NCBI GenBank assembly: GCA_038916785.1
Contig: JBCLBO010000008.1
Coordinates: 5,407-69,406 of the forward strand
Direction of reading: 5' to 3'
DNA from: VFKU01 sp038916785
Lineage (GTDB): Bacteria > Hydrogenedentota > Hydrogenedentia > Hydrogenedentales > GCA-2746185
DNA: 64,000 nucleotides
Of the stretch, positions 15,653 to 23,697 are shown piece by piece. The stretch's first letter is position 1, and each line of letters starts with the position of its first letter. Both the position numbers and the translations under genes were made by a program. Below the pieces are notes generated by a model. The model saw only the letters and a list, made by a program, of their open reading frames with translations, searched no databases and was not told the origin of the DNA.

Positions 15653-15922
15653 ATGGACCACCCCGCCGCTCCGACGCGCCCCCGGCGACTCCTCGTCCGA
15701 ACTTTCAGACGGCGACTACGTAACGAGGAACTTTTCGGCGGCAATCGCGAGTCGTTGCGAATGCACTTCTTGTCGAAGAACTCGCTAATCCTCTGGCTGT
15801 TGAAGACCTACCGGAAACGCCGCCGCGAGTACGCGGCGCTCGCAGGACAGTACCCGGCGATTTCGCTCGTTCGGTTGATGACCCGCCAGAGTGTTGAAGC
15901 GTGGTTGGAGCAGTTGGATTGA
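15653..15922 (+). CDS. Small basic hypothetical protein
   Basis: An 89-residue frame starting MDHPAAPTRPRRLLVRTFRR and ending SVEAWLEQLD. It is Arg-rich, with one moderately hydrophobic stretch (SKNSLILWLLK) and likely helices. No motif is recognised and no good ribosome site is visible upstream. It lies alone between the crotonase gene and a repeat unit. It could be a real small protein or chance coding in a G+C-rich spacer. Confidence 0.35.
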   Translation: MDHPAAPTRPRRLLVRTFRRRLRNEELFGGNRESLRMHFLSKNSLILWLLKTYRKRRREYAALAGQYPAISLVRLMTRQSVEAWLEQLD

Positions 15923-16017
15923 ATGGCCATTCCGATTCCCTGATCACGTGATCGGTCAATTTACGTTTACATCCGTTTGTTCGCGATGGTACACGCCGAA
16001 GTTTTGCGGCCGGCCCA

Positions 16018-16133
16018 GGGGGAGATTCTTCGCTATCGCTGCTAAGAAAGCAGTTGGTCGTTGTAGGGGCGGCCCCCTTGGCCGCCCTGGGATTCCGGCG
16101 TGCACCGGGCGGGGACGGGGCCCCGCCCCGGTA
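16018..16133 (+). repeat. ~115-bp composite repeat, copy 1
   Basis: The unit runs from GGGGGAGATTCTTCGC through GCTGCTAAGAAA, TTGTAGGGGCGGCCCCC and GGATTCCGGCGTGCACCGGG to GGGGCCCCGCCCC. A near-identical unit lies at 29208-29321 in the same orientation. The two differ mainly by a few substitutions and a 2-base indel, so the duplication or insertion is recent. Confidence 0.8.
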
Positions 16134-16187
16134 CGTACCGGGGGTATCGCTTGCGCTCAATCCCCGGCTAATGTCTTTGACCCCTCC

Positions 16188-16333
16188 GGGGTCTGCCAGC
16201 GAGGGGCGGCTACGGGTTTTTCGCGGTCTGCCGGCGCGGGGTGGCAGTGGTTTTTCGGGGTCTGGTGACGAGGGGTGGTACTGGGTTTTCGGTCTTTCGG
16301 GGTCTTTCGGCGCGGGGTGGTGCTGGCTCTTTT
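16188..16333 (+). repeat. Degenerate tandem repeat, ~34-bp unit, about four copies
   Basis: Units of 34-35 bp start at 16188, 16223, 16257 and 16299, with an 8-bp partial unit at 16291. Each begins GGGGTCT (or GCGGTCT) and ends with a GGTTTTTC-like run. The array lies just after the 3' end of the minus-strand AAA+ gene, so transcripts of that gene would end in it. No protein frame is supported across it. Confidence 0.75.
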
Positions 16334-18005
16334 ACGCGGTGCGGGCGCCGCGGTAGAAGTCGTCGCTGGAGTCGTCTAGCGGCGGGAGGGAGGCCGGGAA
16401 ACCTTGCGCGGCGTTGTTGCGCAGCTCTTCGACGTGGTGGACCCCGGCGTTGCGCTTGGGCGCGAGGCGCAGGCCCTCGCCGAAGTCGGCGCGGACGATT
16501 GGCCCTTCCTCGGGGGTCTCGTTTTCCGCAGAGGTGTTTTCGATGTCGCCGCCGCTGGGGGTCGCGGGCTCGGGGACGGCGGTGCCCAGGAGCGCCATCA
16601 GCCGCTCGATCACGCCTGCACCTTCGGCGACTTGCGCGCGTAGGCCCTCGGCTTCGCCGGCGAGCGCCTTGTGCGATTCGCGGAGGGCTTCGATTTCTGC
16701 GTGCTTTGCCACGAGTGCCTGTTCGATTTCCCGGGCGTGCTCCGTGCGATCGGTCCGTTCCTTCAGGGAATTTGCGCGCGTCCGCTCGAGGTCTGCGCGC
16801 GTCTCGTCGAGTTCTTCGCGGATGTGCGCGAGATGGCTCTTCATCGTGTCACGCTCGGACCGCGCGCGCACGAGGCTCTCTTGCAGCCGGTGAATCTCGT
16901 CCTGCAAGGTGGCCGTTTCGGCGATCGCGGCCACCGGGGCCTCCGCTGGCGGTTCGGCGATCGCGGCGCCGCTACCTGCGCCGACGTCCGGCGATTCGCC
17001 GCGGAACACCGCGTCCAGTTTGAGGATTTCCTCGCGCTGCCGCTCGCGGTCGCGCGAGGCCTCCTCGAAACTCTCGCGGCTTTGTTGGAGCGCCGAGATG
17101 AGTTGCTGGGCGCGTTCGAGCATGTTGCGCGCTTCTTCGCGCGCCTTTTGCGCGTCGAACCGGGCCTCATCGAGTTTGCGCTTGATCGGCCCGCCAGCCT
17201 CAGCGTCGTCCGGCGCGGGTTGCTTGGCGCGATCGAGTAGTTGCTGTTCGAGTTCCTGGACCCGCGCGCGCGCCTGGGCGGCTTCGCGCGCGGACACTTT
17301 CAACAGCGCGATCTCGGCGCGCAGATGCTCGGTCTCCGCGCGGGCCTCCTCGGACTCGCGGCGCGCCTGCTCCACTTCCGAAGCGCGCGATTGACGCCGC
17401 GCGGCCGCCGCCTCCGGCGTCTCGGATTCCATTTCGCGCAGGCGTTGCTCAAGCCCCGCCATGGCTTCACGCTGGTCCTCGCGAAGGCGGGCTTCGACGG
17501 TCTCGAGCGAGCGCCGCGCCTCGCCGGGCGCCAGCGGCGCCGCCTGGCCGCCTTTGATCTGGCGCCGCAACTTTACCGGCAAGACGCCGAGCCGGTCCGG
17601 ATGCACCTCCGTCGAAATGACGACGGGATGGTCGTTCTCAAGAAAAATCTCGATGAGCCTCGCGAGCGATTCGTGCTTTGAGGAGAGCCCATGCAGGTCG
17701 TCCACGAGCAGGACGGCGTAGCGCGCCATGTCGATGGGCGCGGGATCGGCGATGATGCGATCGATTTCCGCGCCCCAGGCGGCGGGCGAGACGAAGAGAA
17801 TCGAAGAGTGGCCCGCCGAGGCGCGAAGCCGGTTGGCGATGGCGAAGAGCAGGTGCGACTTGCCGGTGCCGGGTTCGCCGACGAGCAAGAGGGGAAGGGG
17901 GCTGATGGGATCGCCTTGGGAAACGGCGAGGCACAGCTCATGCGCGCGCCGGTTCCCGTCGTCCACCAGAAACGTGCTGAAACTAGAATCGCGCTTGGCC
18001 GCCAT
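16332..18005 (-). CDS. DnaA-like AAA+ ATPase fused to a long coiled coil
   Basis: About 557 residues from the ATG at 18005, the start that begins with the family-like RDSSFSTFLVDDGNRRAHEL. The first ~165 residues resemble the DnaA/Hda AAA+ core: Walker A GEPGTGKSH (about 45), Walker B YAVLLVDDLHGLSS and a sensor-like HPVVISTEVHPD. No DnaA helix-turn-helix DNA-binding domain follows. Instead, residues ~185-500 are a long, charged, heptad-rich coiled coil (LEQRLREMESE, KLDEARFDAQKAREEA), then an acidic tail. The ATPase may act as a regulator or scaffold in chromosome or wall organisation. Function is not known. Confidence 0.72.
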   Translation of the reverse strand: MAAKRDSSFSTFLVDDGNRRAHELCLAVSQGDPISPLPLLLVGEPGTGKSHLLFAIANRLRASAGHSSILFVSPAAWGAEIDRIIADPAPIDMARYAVLLVDDLHGLSSKHESLARLIEIFLENDHPVVISTEVHPDRLGVLPVKLRRQIKGGQAAPLAPGEARRSLETVEARLREDQREAMAGLEQRLREMESETPEAAAARRQSRASEVEQARRESEEARAETEHLRAEIALLKVSAREAAQARARVQELEQQLLDRAKQPAPDDAEAGGPIKRKLDEARFDAQKAREEARNMLERAQQLISALQQSRESFEEASRDRERQREEILKLDAVFRGESPDVGAGSGAAIAEPPAEAPVAAIAETATLQDEIHRLQESLVRARSERDTMKSHLAHIREELDETRADLERTRANSLKERTDRTEHAREIEQALVAKHAEIEALRESHKALAGEAEGLRAQVAEGAGVIERLMALLGTAVPEPATPSGGDIENTSAENETPEEGPIVRADFGEGLRLAPKRNAGVHHVEELRNNAAQGFPASLPPLDDSSDDFYRGARTA

Positions 18006-18114
18006 GATCGCCCTGCGCCTCCCCGCGCAACCCGCAATACAACACGCCGATTCTACTGCTGCAATGCGGAGCGATACAAGGCGCGCGCGCGATCGCGTCG
18101 CCTTGCACGTCGAC

Positions 18115-18221
18115 CCTGGTTTGTAGGGGCGGCCCCCCGCGGCCGCCCTAGGCCCACCCGCGATCACGAGCGTTCGCCTGCGCCCAAGGGCGGCCACGGG
18201 GGGCCGCCCCTACAAACCAGG
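18115..18221. repeat. 24-bp perfect inverted repeat (GGGGCGGCC family)
   Basis: Arms at 18115-18138 and 18198-18221 are exact reverse complements (CCTGGTTTGTAGGGGCGGCC followed by CCCC). They enclose a 59-bp interior that has its own pairing GGCCGCCC. It fills the divergent gap between the AAA+ gene and the PP2C gene and could form a cruciform or long RNA stem. Confidence 0.8.
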
Positions 18222-18365
18222 ATCCACGACTTGCGCCGAGCCCTGCGGTCGCGCGGGAGCGCGACCTTCCCCGCCGCGTGATCATTTTGGGACGGCCCTG
18301 CGCGCGGCGCTTGCCCCTCTGCCGTGCGCTCTGGTAGTTTCGTGCGCGCCGAGGAGACGGAGCCG

Positions 18366-19301
18366 ATGCGGCTGGACATTGCAGCGCGGTCAGACATAGG
18401 CCGCCGCAAACGAGAGAACGAGGACTCCTTCGGCGTTTTCCGTGACGACACCCCCGGCCTGAATCTGTTTCGCCACGGCGCGATGCTGGCGGTAGCGGAC
18501 GGCCTGGGCGGTCACATGGGCGGCGAAATCGCGAGCAAGCTGGCGGTCTCTATTCTAAAGGACGCGCTCAAGGAGCAGCCCCCGGCCGCACCGGCGGAGA
18601 ACCCCGACGGCCCGCTGCTCGAACTGCTGGCGCGCTACATCCAGAACGCGAACACAAGCGTTTTCAAGACGAACCAGGACATCAACGCGCAAGGCAAGCC
18701 CATGGGCACGACGCTTGTTGCGTGCCTCATTTCGCCGAAGAAAGTGCACATCTGCAACGTGGGCGACTCGCGCGTCTATCACCTGCGCGACGGGGAGATC
18801 ATCACGCGCACCGAGGACCATTCGTGGGTCGACGAGCAGGTGAAACTCGGGCTCATGTCCAAGTCCGAGGCCGAGGCGGACGTGCGCAAGAACGTGGTGA
18901 CGCGCAGCGTCGGCACGCGGTCGGATGTGGTGGTGGACAGCTACGTGTGGCACATCGTGCCGGGCGACTGGATCATGGTCTGCTCCGACGGCCTGGTGAA
19001 TATGGTGAAGGACGCGGACATTTGCGCGGAATTCAAAAAGAGCGGGAGCGCCGCGGAGATTGCCGCGCGCCTGGTGAATCTGGCGAACGAGAACGGCGGC
19101 AAAGACAATATTACGGTCATCGCGTCGAACATCAGCCCGAGCCCTTTCCGGCTGATTTATTTCAAGCTGCGCGCGATCAAGCGGCGCCACGGATACAAAT
19201 TGCTTTGGTTCGTGGTGAGCGTGTTGCTAGGCCTGGCCGGTTTCGTGGCGGGTTATCTCTACCACAGCCGCGTCGGGGCGATTCCCCCGCTCGATCGTTA
19301 A
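18366..19301 (+). CDS. PP2C-family serine/threonine phosphatase with C-terminal membrane segment
   Basis: About 311 residues from the ATG at 18366, preceded by GGAGACGGAG. It shows the PP2C motifs: SDIGRRKRENEDSFG with the first metal-binding Asp, LAVADGLGGHMGGE, GTTLVACLI, CNVGDSRVYHLR, VCSDGLVNMV and GGKDNITVIA. Such enzymes remove phosphate from Ser/Thr residues placed by Hanks-type kinases. A basic stretch and a hydrophobic segment (LLWFVVSVLLGLAGFVAGYL, about 280-300) close the protein, which suggests tethering to the membrane with the catalytic part in the cytoplasm. No kinase is next to it. Its 3' end overlaps lpxH by 75 bp, tail to tail. Confidence 0.9.
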   Translation: MRLDIAARSDIGRRKRENEDSFGVFRDDTPGLNLFRHGAMLAVADGLGGHMGGEIASKLAVSILKDALKEQPPAAPAENPDGPLLELLARYIQNANTSVFKTNQDINAQGKPMGTTLVACLISPKKVHICNVGDSRVYHLRDGEIITRTEDHSWVDEQVKLGLMSKSEAEADVRKNVVTRSVGTRSDVVVDSYVWHIVPGDWIMVCSDGLVNMVKDADICAEFKKSGSAAEIAARLVNLANENGGKDNITVIASNISPSPFRLIYFKLRAIKRRHGYKLLWFVVSVLLGLAGFVAGYLYHSRVGAIPPLDR

Positions 19302-20066
19302 GAGCGGTGTGGCGCGGCGTTCCGGGAGTAGGCCCTCGAAGCGCTGGAGCGAGTCCCCATCGGAAATCCAGTACGCACGATCCTCGAGCCATCCGCCGGT
19401 GTTAATGTAAACCCCCTTGCCGCGCGGGGCGGGCATCTCCTCGTGCGCGGCGACGTGCGTGTGGCCGCACACGACGATCTCCGCGCGGCCGGACTCGATC
19501 ACATCGCGGGCGAATTCGGACGCGGCCCGCACCTCGGCTTGCCGCGCGGCCCCGCTGACATCTTGGCGGTTTCGGCTCGCGCGCGAAAATCGCTGGGCGA
19601 CGGCCATGGCCCAATCGGGATGCAGGAGTCCGAAGAGCCACACGACGGGCCCGAACTGCGCGAAGCGCTTGTAGGCGCGATACCCGCGATCGGCGGGATT
19701 CACACCGTCGCCGTGGACGAAGAGCGCGGTCCGCTCGCCCAGTCGGCACACGAACTCCTGCCGATGAATTTGAAATCCCAGATGGTCTCGAAGGAATCGT
19801 CCGGCCCACAGGTCGTGGTTACCGCAAATAAGGTGGAACTCGACCCCCGCCTCGCGCAGATCGCCCAGCGCGCGGAGCACGTCGAAGTAGCCGGAAAACA
19901 CGGCGTGCCGGTACTCGAACCAGAAATCGAAGAGGTCGCCGACGATGATGACGCGGTGTATTTCGTTCGGGTCGATGCTGCGGAGGAAGCGGACAAATTC
20001 GGCGAGGTGTTCCCGATTCGCCGGGCCCACTTTGAGGTGGACGTCGGCGAAGATCAGCGTCTTCAT
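19227..20066 (-). CDS. lpxH: UDP-2,3-diacylglucosamine hydrolase-like metallophosphoesterase
   Basis: A 279-residue calcineurin-like phosphoesterase. Metal-binding motifs are FADVHLKVG (DxH), IIVGDLFDFWFEY (GDxxD), LICGNHDLWAG (GNHD), FVHGDGVNP and VVCGHTHVAAH (GHTH). The GDLFDFWFEYR block is characteristic of LpxH-type enzymes, which cleave UDP-2,3-diacyl-GlcN to lipid X in lipid A synthesis. That implies an outer membrane. The upstream lepB ends with an ATGA overlap on its start. The 3' end overlaps the opposing PP2C gene. Specificity could also be that of the related LpxG/LpxH2 branch. Confidence 0.78.
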   Translation of the reverse strand: MKTLIFADVHLKVGPANREHLAEFVRFLRSIDPNEIHRVIIVGDLFDFWFEYRHAVFSGYFDVLRALGDLREAGVEFHLICGNHDLWAGRFLRDHLGFQIHRQEFVCRLGERTALFVHGDGVNPADRGYRAYKRFAQFGPVVWLFGLLHPDWAMAVAQRFSRASRNRQDVSGAARQAEVRAASEFARDVIESGRAEIVVCGHTHVAAHEEMPAPRGKGVYINTGGWLEDRAYWISDGDSLQRFEGLLPERRATPLLTIERGNRPDAAVVEITRHETGQA

Positions 20067-20734
20067 CGAATCAGGCTGATTTTGGAGGGCGGCCAGAATC
20101 GGATGACGGCCTTGCCGATGATGGCTTCGTCGTGGATGGCTTCGAAGCTGCGGCTGTCCTTGCTCAGGGACCTGTTGTCGCCCAGGACATAGTAGTCGCC
20201 CGGCCCGAGCGCGAGTTCCTGCCGTCCCGGCGTGACGCGGGCCTCATCGGTCAAATAGTCTTGCTTGACCTTCTGGTTGTTCACGAAGACCTCGCCGTCG
20301 TCGTAGGTGACAAGGACTTGCGAGGAGGGGTCGGGCGCATCGGCGCTCTGCGCGCGCACGACCTTGCGGCCGCTGCCCGCGGGCCCTTCGGCGATCACAC
20401 GCTTGACGTAGCGCTTGCCCGAACCGTCCGGACTGTCGAACACGACGATGTCGTCCGCACGGATGGCGTTGAGTCCGGAGAAGAGTCCAATGCGGCTGAG
20501 TTGGTGCGGCAGTTTGAAGACGAGGATGCGCTCGTTGTTCGTCAGCGTGGGGTGCATGGACTCGCCCTGCACCTCGTAGCCCTCGACGACGAAATAGCGC
20601 AGGCCGAGGAAGATCACCAGGAACCATGCGACGAGCTTGATGAAATCCGCGATCTCGCGCCGGAGCTCGTGCTTTTCCTCGGGCGCCGCCTCTGGGGCTG
20701 CCGGCGGCGGAGTACCCTGCGTCGGTTCCATCAT
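20063..20734 (-). CDS. lepB: Signal peptidase I (single-domain)
   Basis: About 223 residues from the ATG at 20734, which has GGAG five bases upstream; a GTG at 20749 is less likely. A hydrophilic N-terminus and one membrane segment (IKLVAWFLVIFLGLRYFVV) are followed by the S26 catalytic domain. It has the nucleophile Ser in QGESMHPTL, the Lys base in GKRYVKRVIAEG, and YYVLGDNRSLSKDSR near the C-terminus. The enzyme removes signal peptides at the outer face of the inner membrane. It overlaps lpxH by four bases. This is the ordinary signal peptidase of the window, unlike the two tandem-domain ones at 41185 and 42677. Confidence 0.92.
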   Translation of the reverse strand: MMEPTQGTPPPAAPEAAPEEKHELRREIADFIKLVAWFLVIFLGLRYFVVEGYEVQGESMHPTLTNNERILVFKLPHQLSRIGLFSGLNAIRADDIVVFDSPDGSGKRYVKRVIAEGPAGSGRKVVRAQSADAPDPSSQVLVTYDDGEVFVNNQKVKQDYLTDEARVTPGRQELALGPGDYYVLGDNRSLSKDSRSFEAIHDEAIIGKAVIRFWPPSKISLIR

Positions 20735-20810
20735 TGCGTCTCCAAACACGCGCTCTGTCTGGTCAACAATCTACCACGGACCGCATGGGCATGTAAATTA
20801 CTACACCACC

Positions 20811-20886
20811 GTAGCATCGGCGGTTCGCCCATGCCAAACGCGGCGGCGGCGGAGTCTCGGGTGCATGGGCGGGCCGCCGATGCTAC
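20811..20886. repeat. Inverted pair of GTAGCATCGGCGG palindromic repeats
   Basis: GTAGCATCGGCGG...CGCCCATG at 20811-20833 faces CATGGGCGGGCCGCCGATGC plus TAC at 20864-20886. The stop codon of the neighbouring minus-strand gene lies inside the right arm, so the repeat has become part of the gene's end. It belongs to the same dispersed family as 6496, 23656 and 62666. Confidence 0.75.
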
Positions 20887-21962
20887 GGGGTGGCGTCCGC
20901 CAAGCCCAGCGCGGCGGCTACGGGCGATCCTCCCCGCAGCCGGGGCATGAGGATTTCCTGATCGCCGACGATTTGGCGCGAGATAAACAGCGGCGCTGCG
21001 GGGTGTTCGTAGGCCAATTCCTTGAGATACTGCCACCATTCGCCGCCGTCGAGGCTGCGGCCCAGGAGCGCGCGCGTGATCTCCCGCGGGTCGGCCACTT
21101 GCTGTTCCTCGATTTCCTCGGCGAGCGTGGCGGCGTGGTGTGCGCCTATCTGCTGCATCCGGCTGCCGAGGGCGAGCGTGCGCCGGCAGGCCTCGGCGTA
21201 GTTCGCCGCGAAGGCCGGCCACTCGGGGTCGGACTGGCGGACGAGTTGACTCAAGAATTCGAGCCGCGTTTGCGGCGACACATCGCGCAGGCGCGCGGTT
21301 GCCGCGTTGTCGTAGAGTAGATAATCGAGCGCGACCTGCACGTGCAGATCGGGTTCCAGCAACGCCACGCAATCCTCCGGGCGCTGCGGATAGGTGCCGT
21401 GCAACATCAGCGCACGCGTCTGGAATTGCGGCACCACGGGCAGCGGCTCGGGGAAGGCGGCGTAATCGAAGCCGAGTCCCACCCCGGTGCGGAAGGCGCG
21501 GACCGCGCGCGGCACGTCGCCCGCGCCGATCGCGGCCAGGCCCTGCGCGAGGAACTCGTCCTGCATGCGGCGGCGGATGCGGAGCAACTCGTAGGCCTGT
21601 GCGGCGCTCGTCCATTTGCCGGTGCGCACGGCGTTGTCGCCGAGCAGGAGGACCAGTTCCGCAGGCAACTGCGCGGGCCGGTTCGCGGCGAGTTCGCGCT
21701 GCACATGCGCCCAGGTGGCGTCCTGCCGCACGGCCTTCAGCGCTTGATCGAAGGCGGGGGAAGACTCGCCCGTGGCCGGCAGCAAGTAGCCGTATTTGCC
21801 GTCCTCGAATGCCTCGGTCGAGTCGGCGCGCGCCGGGGAAAAAGGCGTGAAGAGCAGGCGAAAATTCACGATGTCGCCGTCAGCGACGCTTTTGGCGAGC
21901 GCGCGCGCGGCGAGATCGGGATTGACGATTTTCTCGGCCGTCTTGTTATTCGTGCGGGCCAT
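20883..21962 (-). CDS. Uncharacterised helical protein, first gene partner of a J-like protein
   Basis: A 359-residue soluble protein with no signal peptide. Residues ~115-170 carry helix-turn patterns such as GDNAVRTGKWTSAAQAYELL and AAIGAGDVPRAVRAFRTGV that look like TPR-type helical hairpins. The rest is helical and charged, with no motif I recognise. It starts two bases after the J-like gene's stop, so both are one unit and probably work together. The stop codon is supplied by a dispersed palindrome, so the original C-terminus may have been altered. Function unknown. Confidence 0.6.
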   Translation of the reverse strand: MARTNNKTAEKIVNPDLAARALAKSVADGDIVNFRLLFTPFSPARADSTEAFEDGKYGYLLPATGESSPAFDQALKAVRQDATWAHVQRELAANRPAQLPAELVLLLGDNAVRTGKWTSAAQAYELLRIRRRMQDEFLAQGLAAIGAGDVPRAVRAFRTGVGLGFDYAAFPEPLPVVPQFQTRALMLHGTYPQRPEDCVALLEPDLHVQVALDYLLYDNAATARLRDVSPQTRLEFLSQLVRQSDPEWPAFAANYAEACRRTLALGSRMQQIGAHHAATLAEEIEEQQVADPREITRALLGRSLDGGEWWQYLKELAYEHPAAPLFISRQIVGDQEILMPRLRGGSPVAAALGLADATP

Positions 21963-21964
21963 GG

Positions 21965-22552
21965 TCAGCGGCCCGCCGCCGGTTCGAGCAGCGCGGACAC
22001 CGTCCGCCGGCGCTCGTCCCAGTCGATCGCGGGTGTCGTCACCGCGTGGAAGGGCAGGCGCTCGAGGATTTCATGGTAGAGCAGATGGCGGTAGTGGCGC
22101 AGCAGCTTGAGCGCGTAGCGCGCGTAAAAAATGTTCCAGCCGCTGCCTTCGGCGACATCTTTGTCCTGGCCGGCTTCGAGCATCGTCTCCTCGACATACT
22201 TACTCAGGAAATAGCGCGCGCGCGAGTCGAATTCGCGGCGGAGCGCGTCGTTCGCTTCGGGGTCGGCATTGGCGGCCGCTTGTTCGCACCAGCGCTGCTC
22301 AAGCTCGATAAGCGCCTGGCGCTCCTGCCAATACGCCTCGCGCTTGGGCAGATCGCGCAGGATAAACGCGGCGGCGTTCAGCTTCGCCATGTCGAGGATG
22401 AACTGGGCGCGACGGTCTTCGGTGGTCGCCGCGCCGGCCGCGTCGCGCAGGGCCTTGATCTTTTTGCGGTAGGTGTTGCGCACCTCGCCCGGATTGGCGT
22501 CGGCGCCCAACCCGAGAATTTCGAAGTAGTTGATGTAGCCCGCCTCGCTCAT
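21965..22552 (-). CDS. J-domain-like protein lacking the HPD motif
   Basis: A 195-residue protein beginning NYFEILGLGADANPGEVRNT then YRKKIKAL, which matches the start of a J-domain (helices I and II). The HPD tripeptide that stimulates DnaK ATPase should follow, but the text reads RDAAGAATTEDRR. It is therefore a J-like fold without a normal DnaK-activating loop. The remainder is helical and charged. Downstream by two bases is the unknown 359-residue gene. A scaffolding or targeting role is more likely than a co-chaperone role. Confidence 0.6.
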   Translation of the reverse strand: MSEAGYINYFEILGLGADANPGEVRNTYRKKIKALRDAAGAATTEDRRAQFILDMAKLNAAAFILRDLPKREAYWQERQALIELEQRWCEQAAANADPEANDALRREFDSRARYFLSKYVEETMLEAGQDKDVAEGSGWNIFYARYALKLLRHYRHLLYHEILERLPFHAVTTPAIDWDERRRTVSALLEPAAGR

Positions 22553-22710
22553 GCGGCTCCCTTTGCAAACAAGTCCGGCATTTTACCGTTTGATGGAGGC
22601 GCTCGACAAATAGGGGAGGGTTGCGCTCCCGCGCGACCGATGGGCACGCTGCGTGTTCATCTCCGCGAGAAGTCCAAGCGCGCGAAGTTGCCCCGGAGGG
22701 GCATTTGACA

Positions 22711-22840
22711 GTAGCCCGGCGTTTCAACGCCGGGTCAAGGCTCAAGTCCCGGAGGGACGGCTGAACAGCGCGCGTCAGCCGTCTCTCCGGGACTTGGGCA
22801 CTTGGAATTGTCCTCACCCGGCGTTGAAACGCCGGGCTAC
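22711..22840. repeat. Nested palindromic repeat element upstream of clpS
   Basis: Arms at 22711-22735 and 22816-22840 are exact reverse complements of 25 bp (GTAGCCCGGCGTTTCAACGC type). Each arm is itself nearly palindromic. Between them CAAGTCCCGGAGGGACGGC faces GCCGTCTCTCCGGGACTTG. I recognise these as dispersed words of planctomycete-like genomes. It sits in the 415-bp gap before clpS. The remaining spacer shows no gene. Confidence 0.75.
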
Positions 22841-22967
22841 TATCAGAGCGTCCCTCCGGGACGCACGCCGGTAGGCGATCCTCGGTTTCGTTCGGAGGCT
22901 GTCGGCGAAAGTCTAGACGCTTCCACCATATGCTATTCTTGGTCAGGAAAAACGCAGTGCACGACTC

Positions 22968-23282
22968 ATGAGCGAAACCGGTCCCCGAACGCGCGAAGTC
23001 ACTCGCACCCGCCCGCGGACGGTCGCCAAGCGTCCGCCGAGGTACAAGGTGCTGCTGCACAACGACCACTACACGACGATGGATTTCGTGGTGGAAGTGC
23101 TGCGGGACATATTTCAAAAGGGCATGGTCGAGGCAGTCAATATTATGCTGAGTGTGCACAAAAGCGGCGTCGGTCTCGCCGGGGTATACGCCGCTGAGGT
23201 GGCAGAGGCGAAGATCGATCGTGCGCACCAATTGGCCGAGAAAAAGGGTTTTCCGCTCAAATGCAGCATGGAGCCGGAATGA
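22968..23282 (+). CDS. clpS: ClpS adaptor
   Basis: A 104-residue ClpS. The core reads YKVLLHNDHYTTMDFVVEVL, where the DxxTMxFV block forms the N-degron pocket, then MLSVHKSGVGLAGVY and HQLAEKKGFPLKCSMEPE. ClpS binds proteins with N-terminal Leu, Phe, Trp or Tyr and delivers them to ClpAP. It lies just upstream of a CDGSH gene, clpA and aat, so the whole recognition and delivery arm of N-degron proteolysis is in one place. The N-terminal 20 residues are Arg-rich and flexible, as usual. Confidence 0.95.
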   Translation: MSETGPRTREVTRTRPRTVAKRPPRYKVLLHNDHYTTMDFVVEVLRDIFQKGMVEAVNIMLSVHKSGVGLAGVYAAEVAEAKIDRAHQLAEKKGFPLKCSMEPE

Positions 23283-23334
23283 GGCCTTCGTGCGGGGCGT
23301 TTTATCACTACCGATGAAGTAATTGGGAGGTCGC

Positions 23335-23598
23335 GTGGAAAAAGGGAATGTATTCGATACGAAATCCGTGAAGCTGGAGTTGCAGCCCGGCAATTACGCG
23401 TGGTGCGCCTGCGGTCACTCGAAGAACCAGCCCTGGTGCGACGGTTCGCACCGAGGCGGGCCGTTCTCGCCGGTGAAATTTACGATCGCGGAGCCGCGCA
23501 CGGCTTCGATGTGCCTGTGCAAACAATCCAAGAACGCGCCCTTCTGCGACGGCTCGCACAAACCGCTGCGCGAAGCGCAAGCTCCGCCACAACAGTAG
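23335..23598 (+). CDS. Double CDGSH iron-sulfur protein between clpS and clpA
   Basis: About 87 residues from the GTG at 23335, which has GGGAGG four bases upstream; a TTG at 23323 is less well placed. It has two CDGSH motifs, CACGHSKNQPWCDGSH and CLCKQSKNAPFCDGSH. Each would bind a [2Fe-2S] cluster through three Cys and one His. Such proteins bear redox-active clusters and have poorly known cellular roles in bacteria. It is wedged between clpS and clpA, which normally abut. Its link to proteolysis is a matter of inference. Confidence 0.9.
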   Translation: MEKGNVFDTKSVKLELQPGNYAWCACGHSKNQPWCDGSHRGGPFSPVKFTIAEPRTASMCLCKQSKNAPFCDGSHKPLREAQAPPQQ

Positions 23599-23611
23599 AT
23601 CAAGAGAATCC

Positions 23612-23690
23612 AACAGAAGGAAACGAAGAGAACAAAGAACGAATCCATCATTCGTAGCATGGGCGGCTCGCCCATGCGGATGCAAGGATG
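23612..23690 (+). repeat. Short copy of the ACAGAAGG composite repeat
   Basis: AACAGAAGGAAACGAAGAG and AACAAAGAACGAATCC are followed by CGTAGCATGGGCGGCTCGCC plus CATGCGGATG. The same parts, in the same order, make up the 14441-14640 element (reversed) and the 62572-62735 element. The middle ~60 bp is missing here. It lies in the CDGSH-clpA spacer, immediately before the clpA ATG. Confidence 0.75.
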
Positions 23691-23697
23691 AACCACG

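Noticed and set aside
16188..16333. Possible CRISPR array
   Set aside because: Units are contiguous without spacers and diverge steadily.
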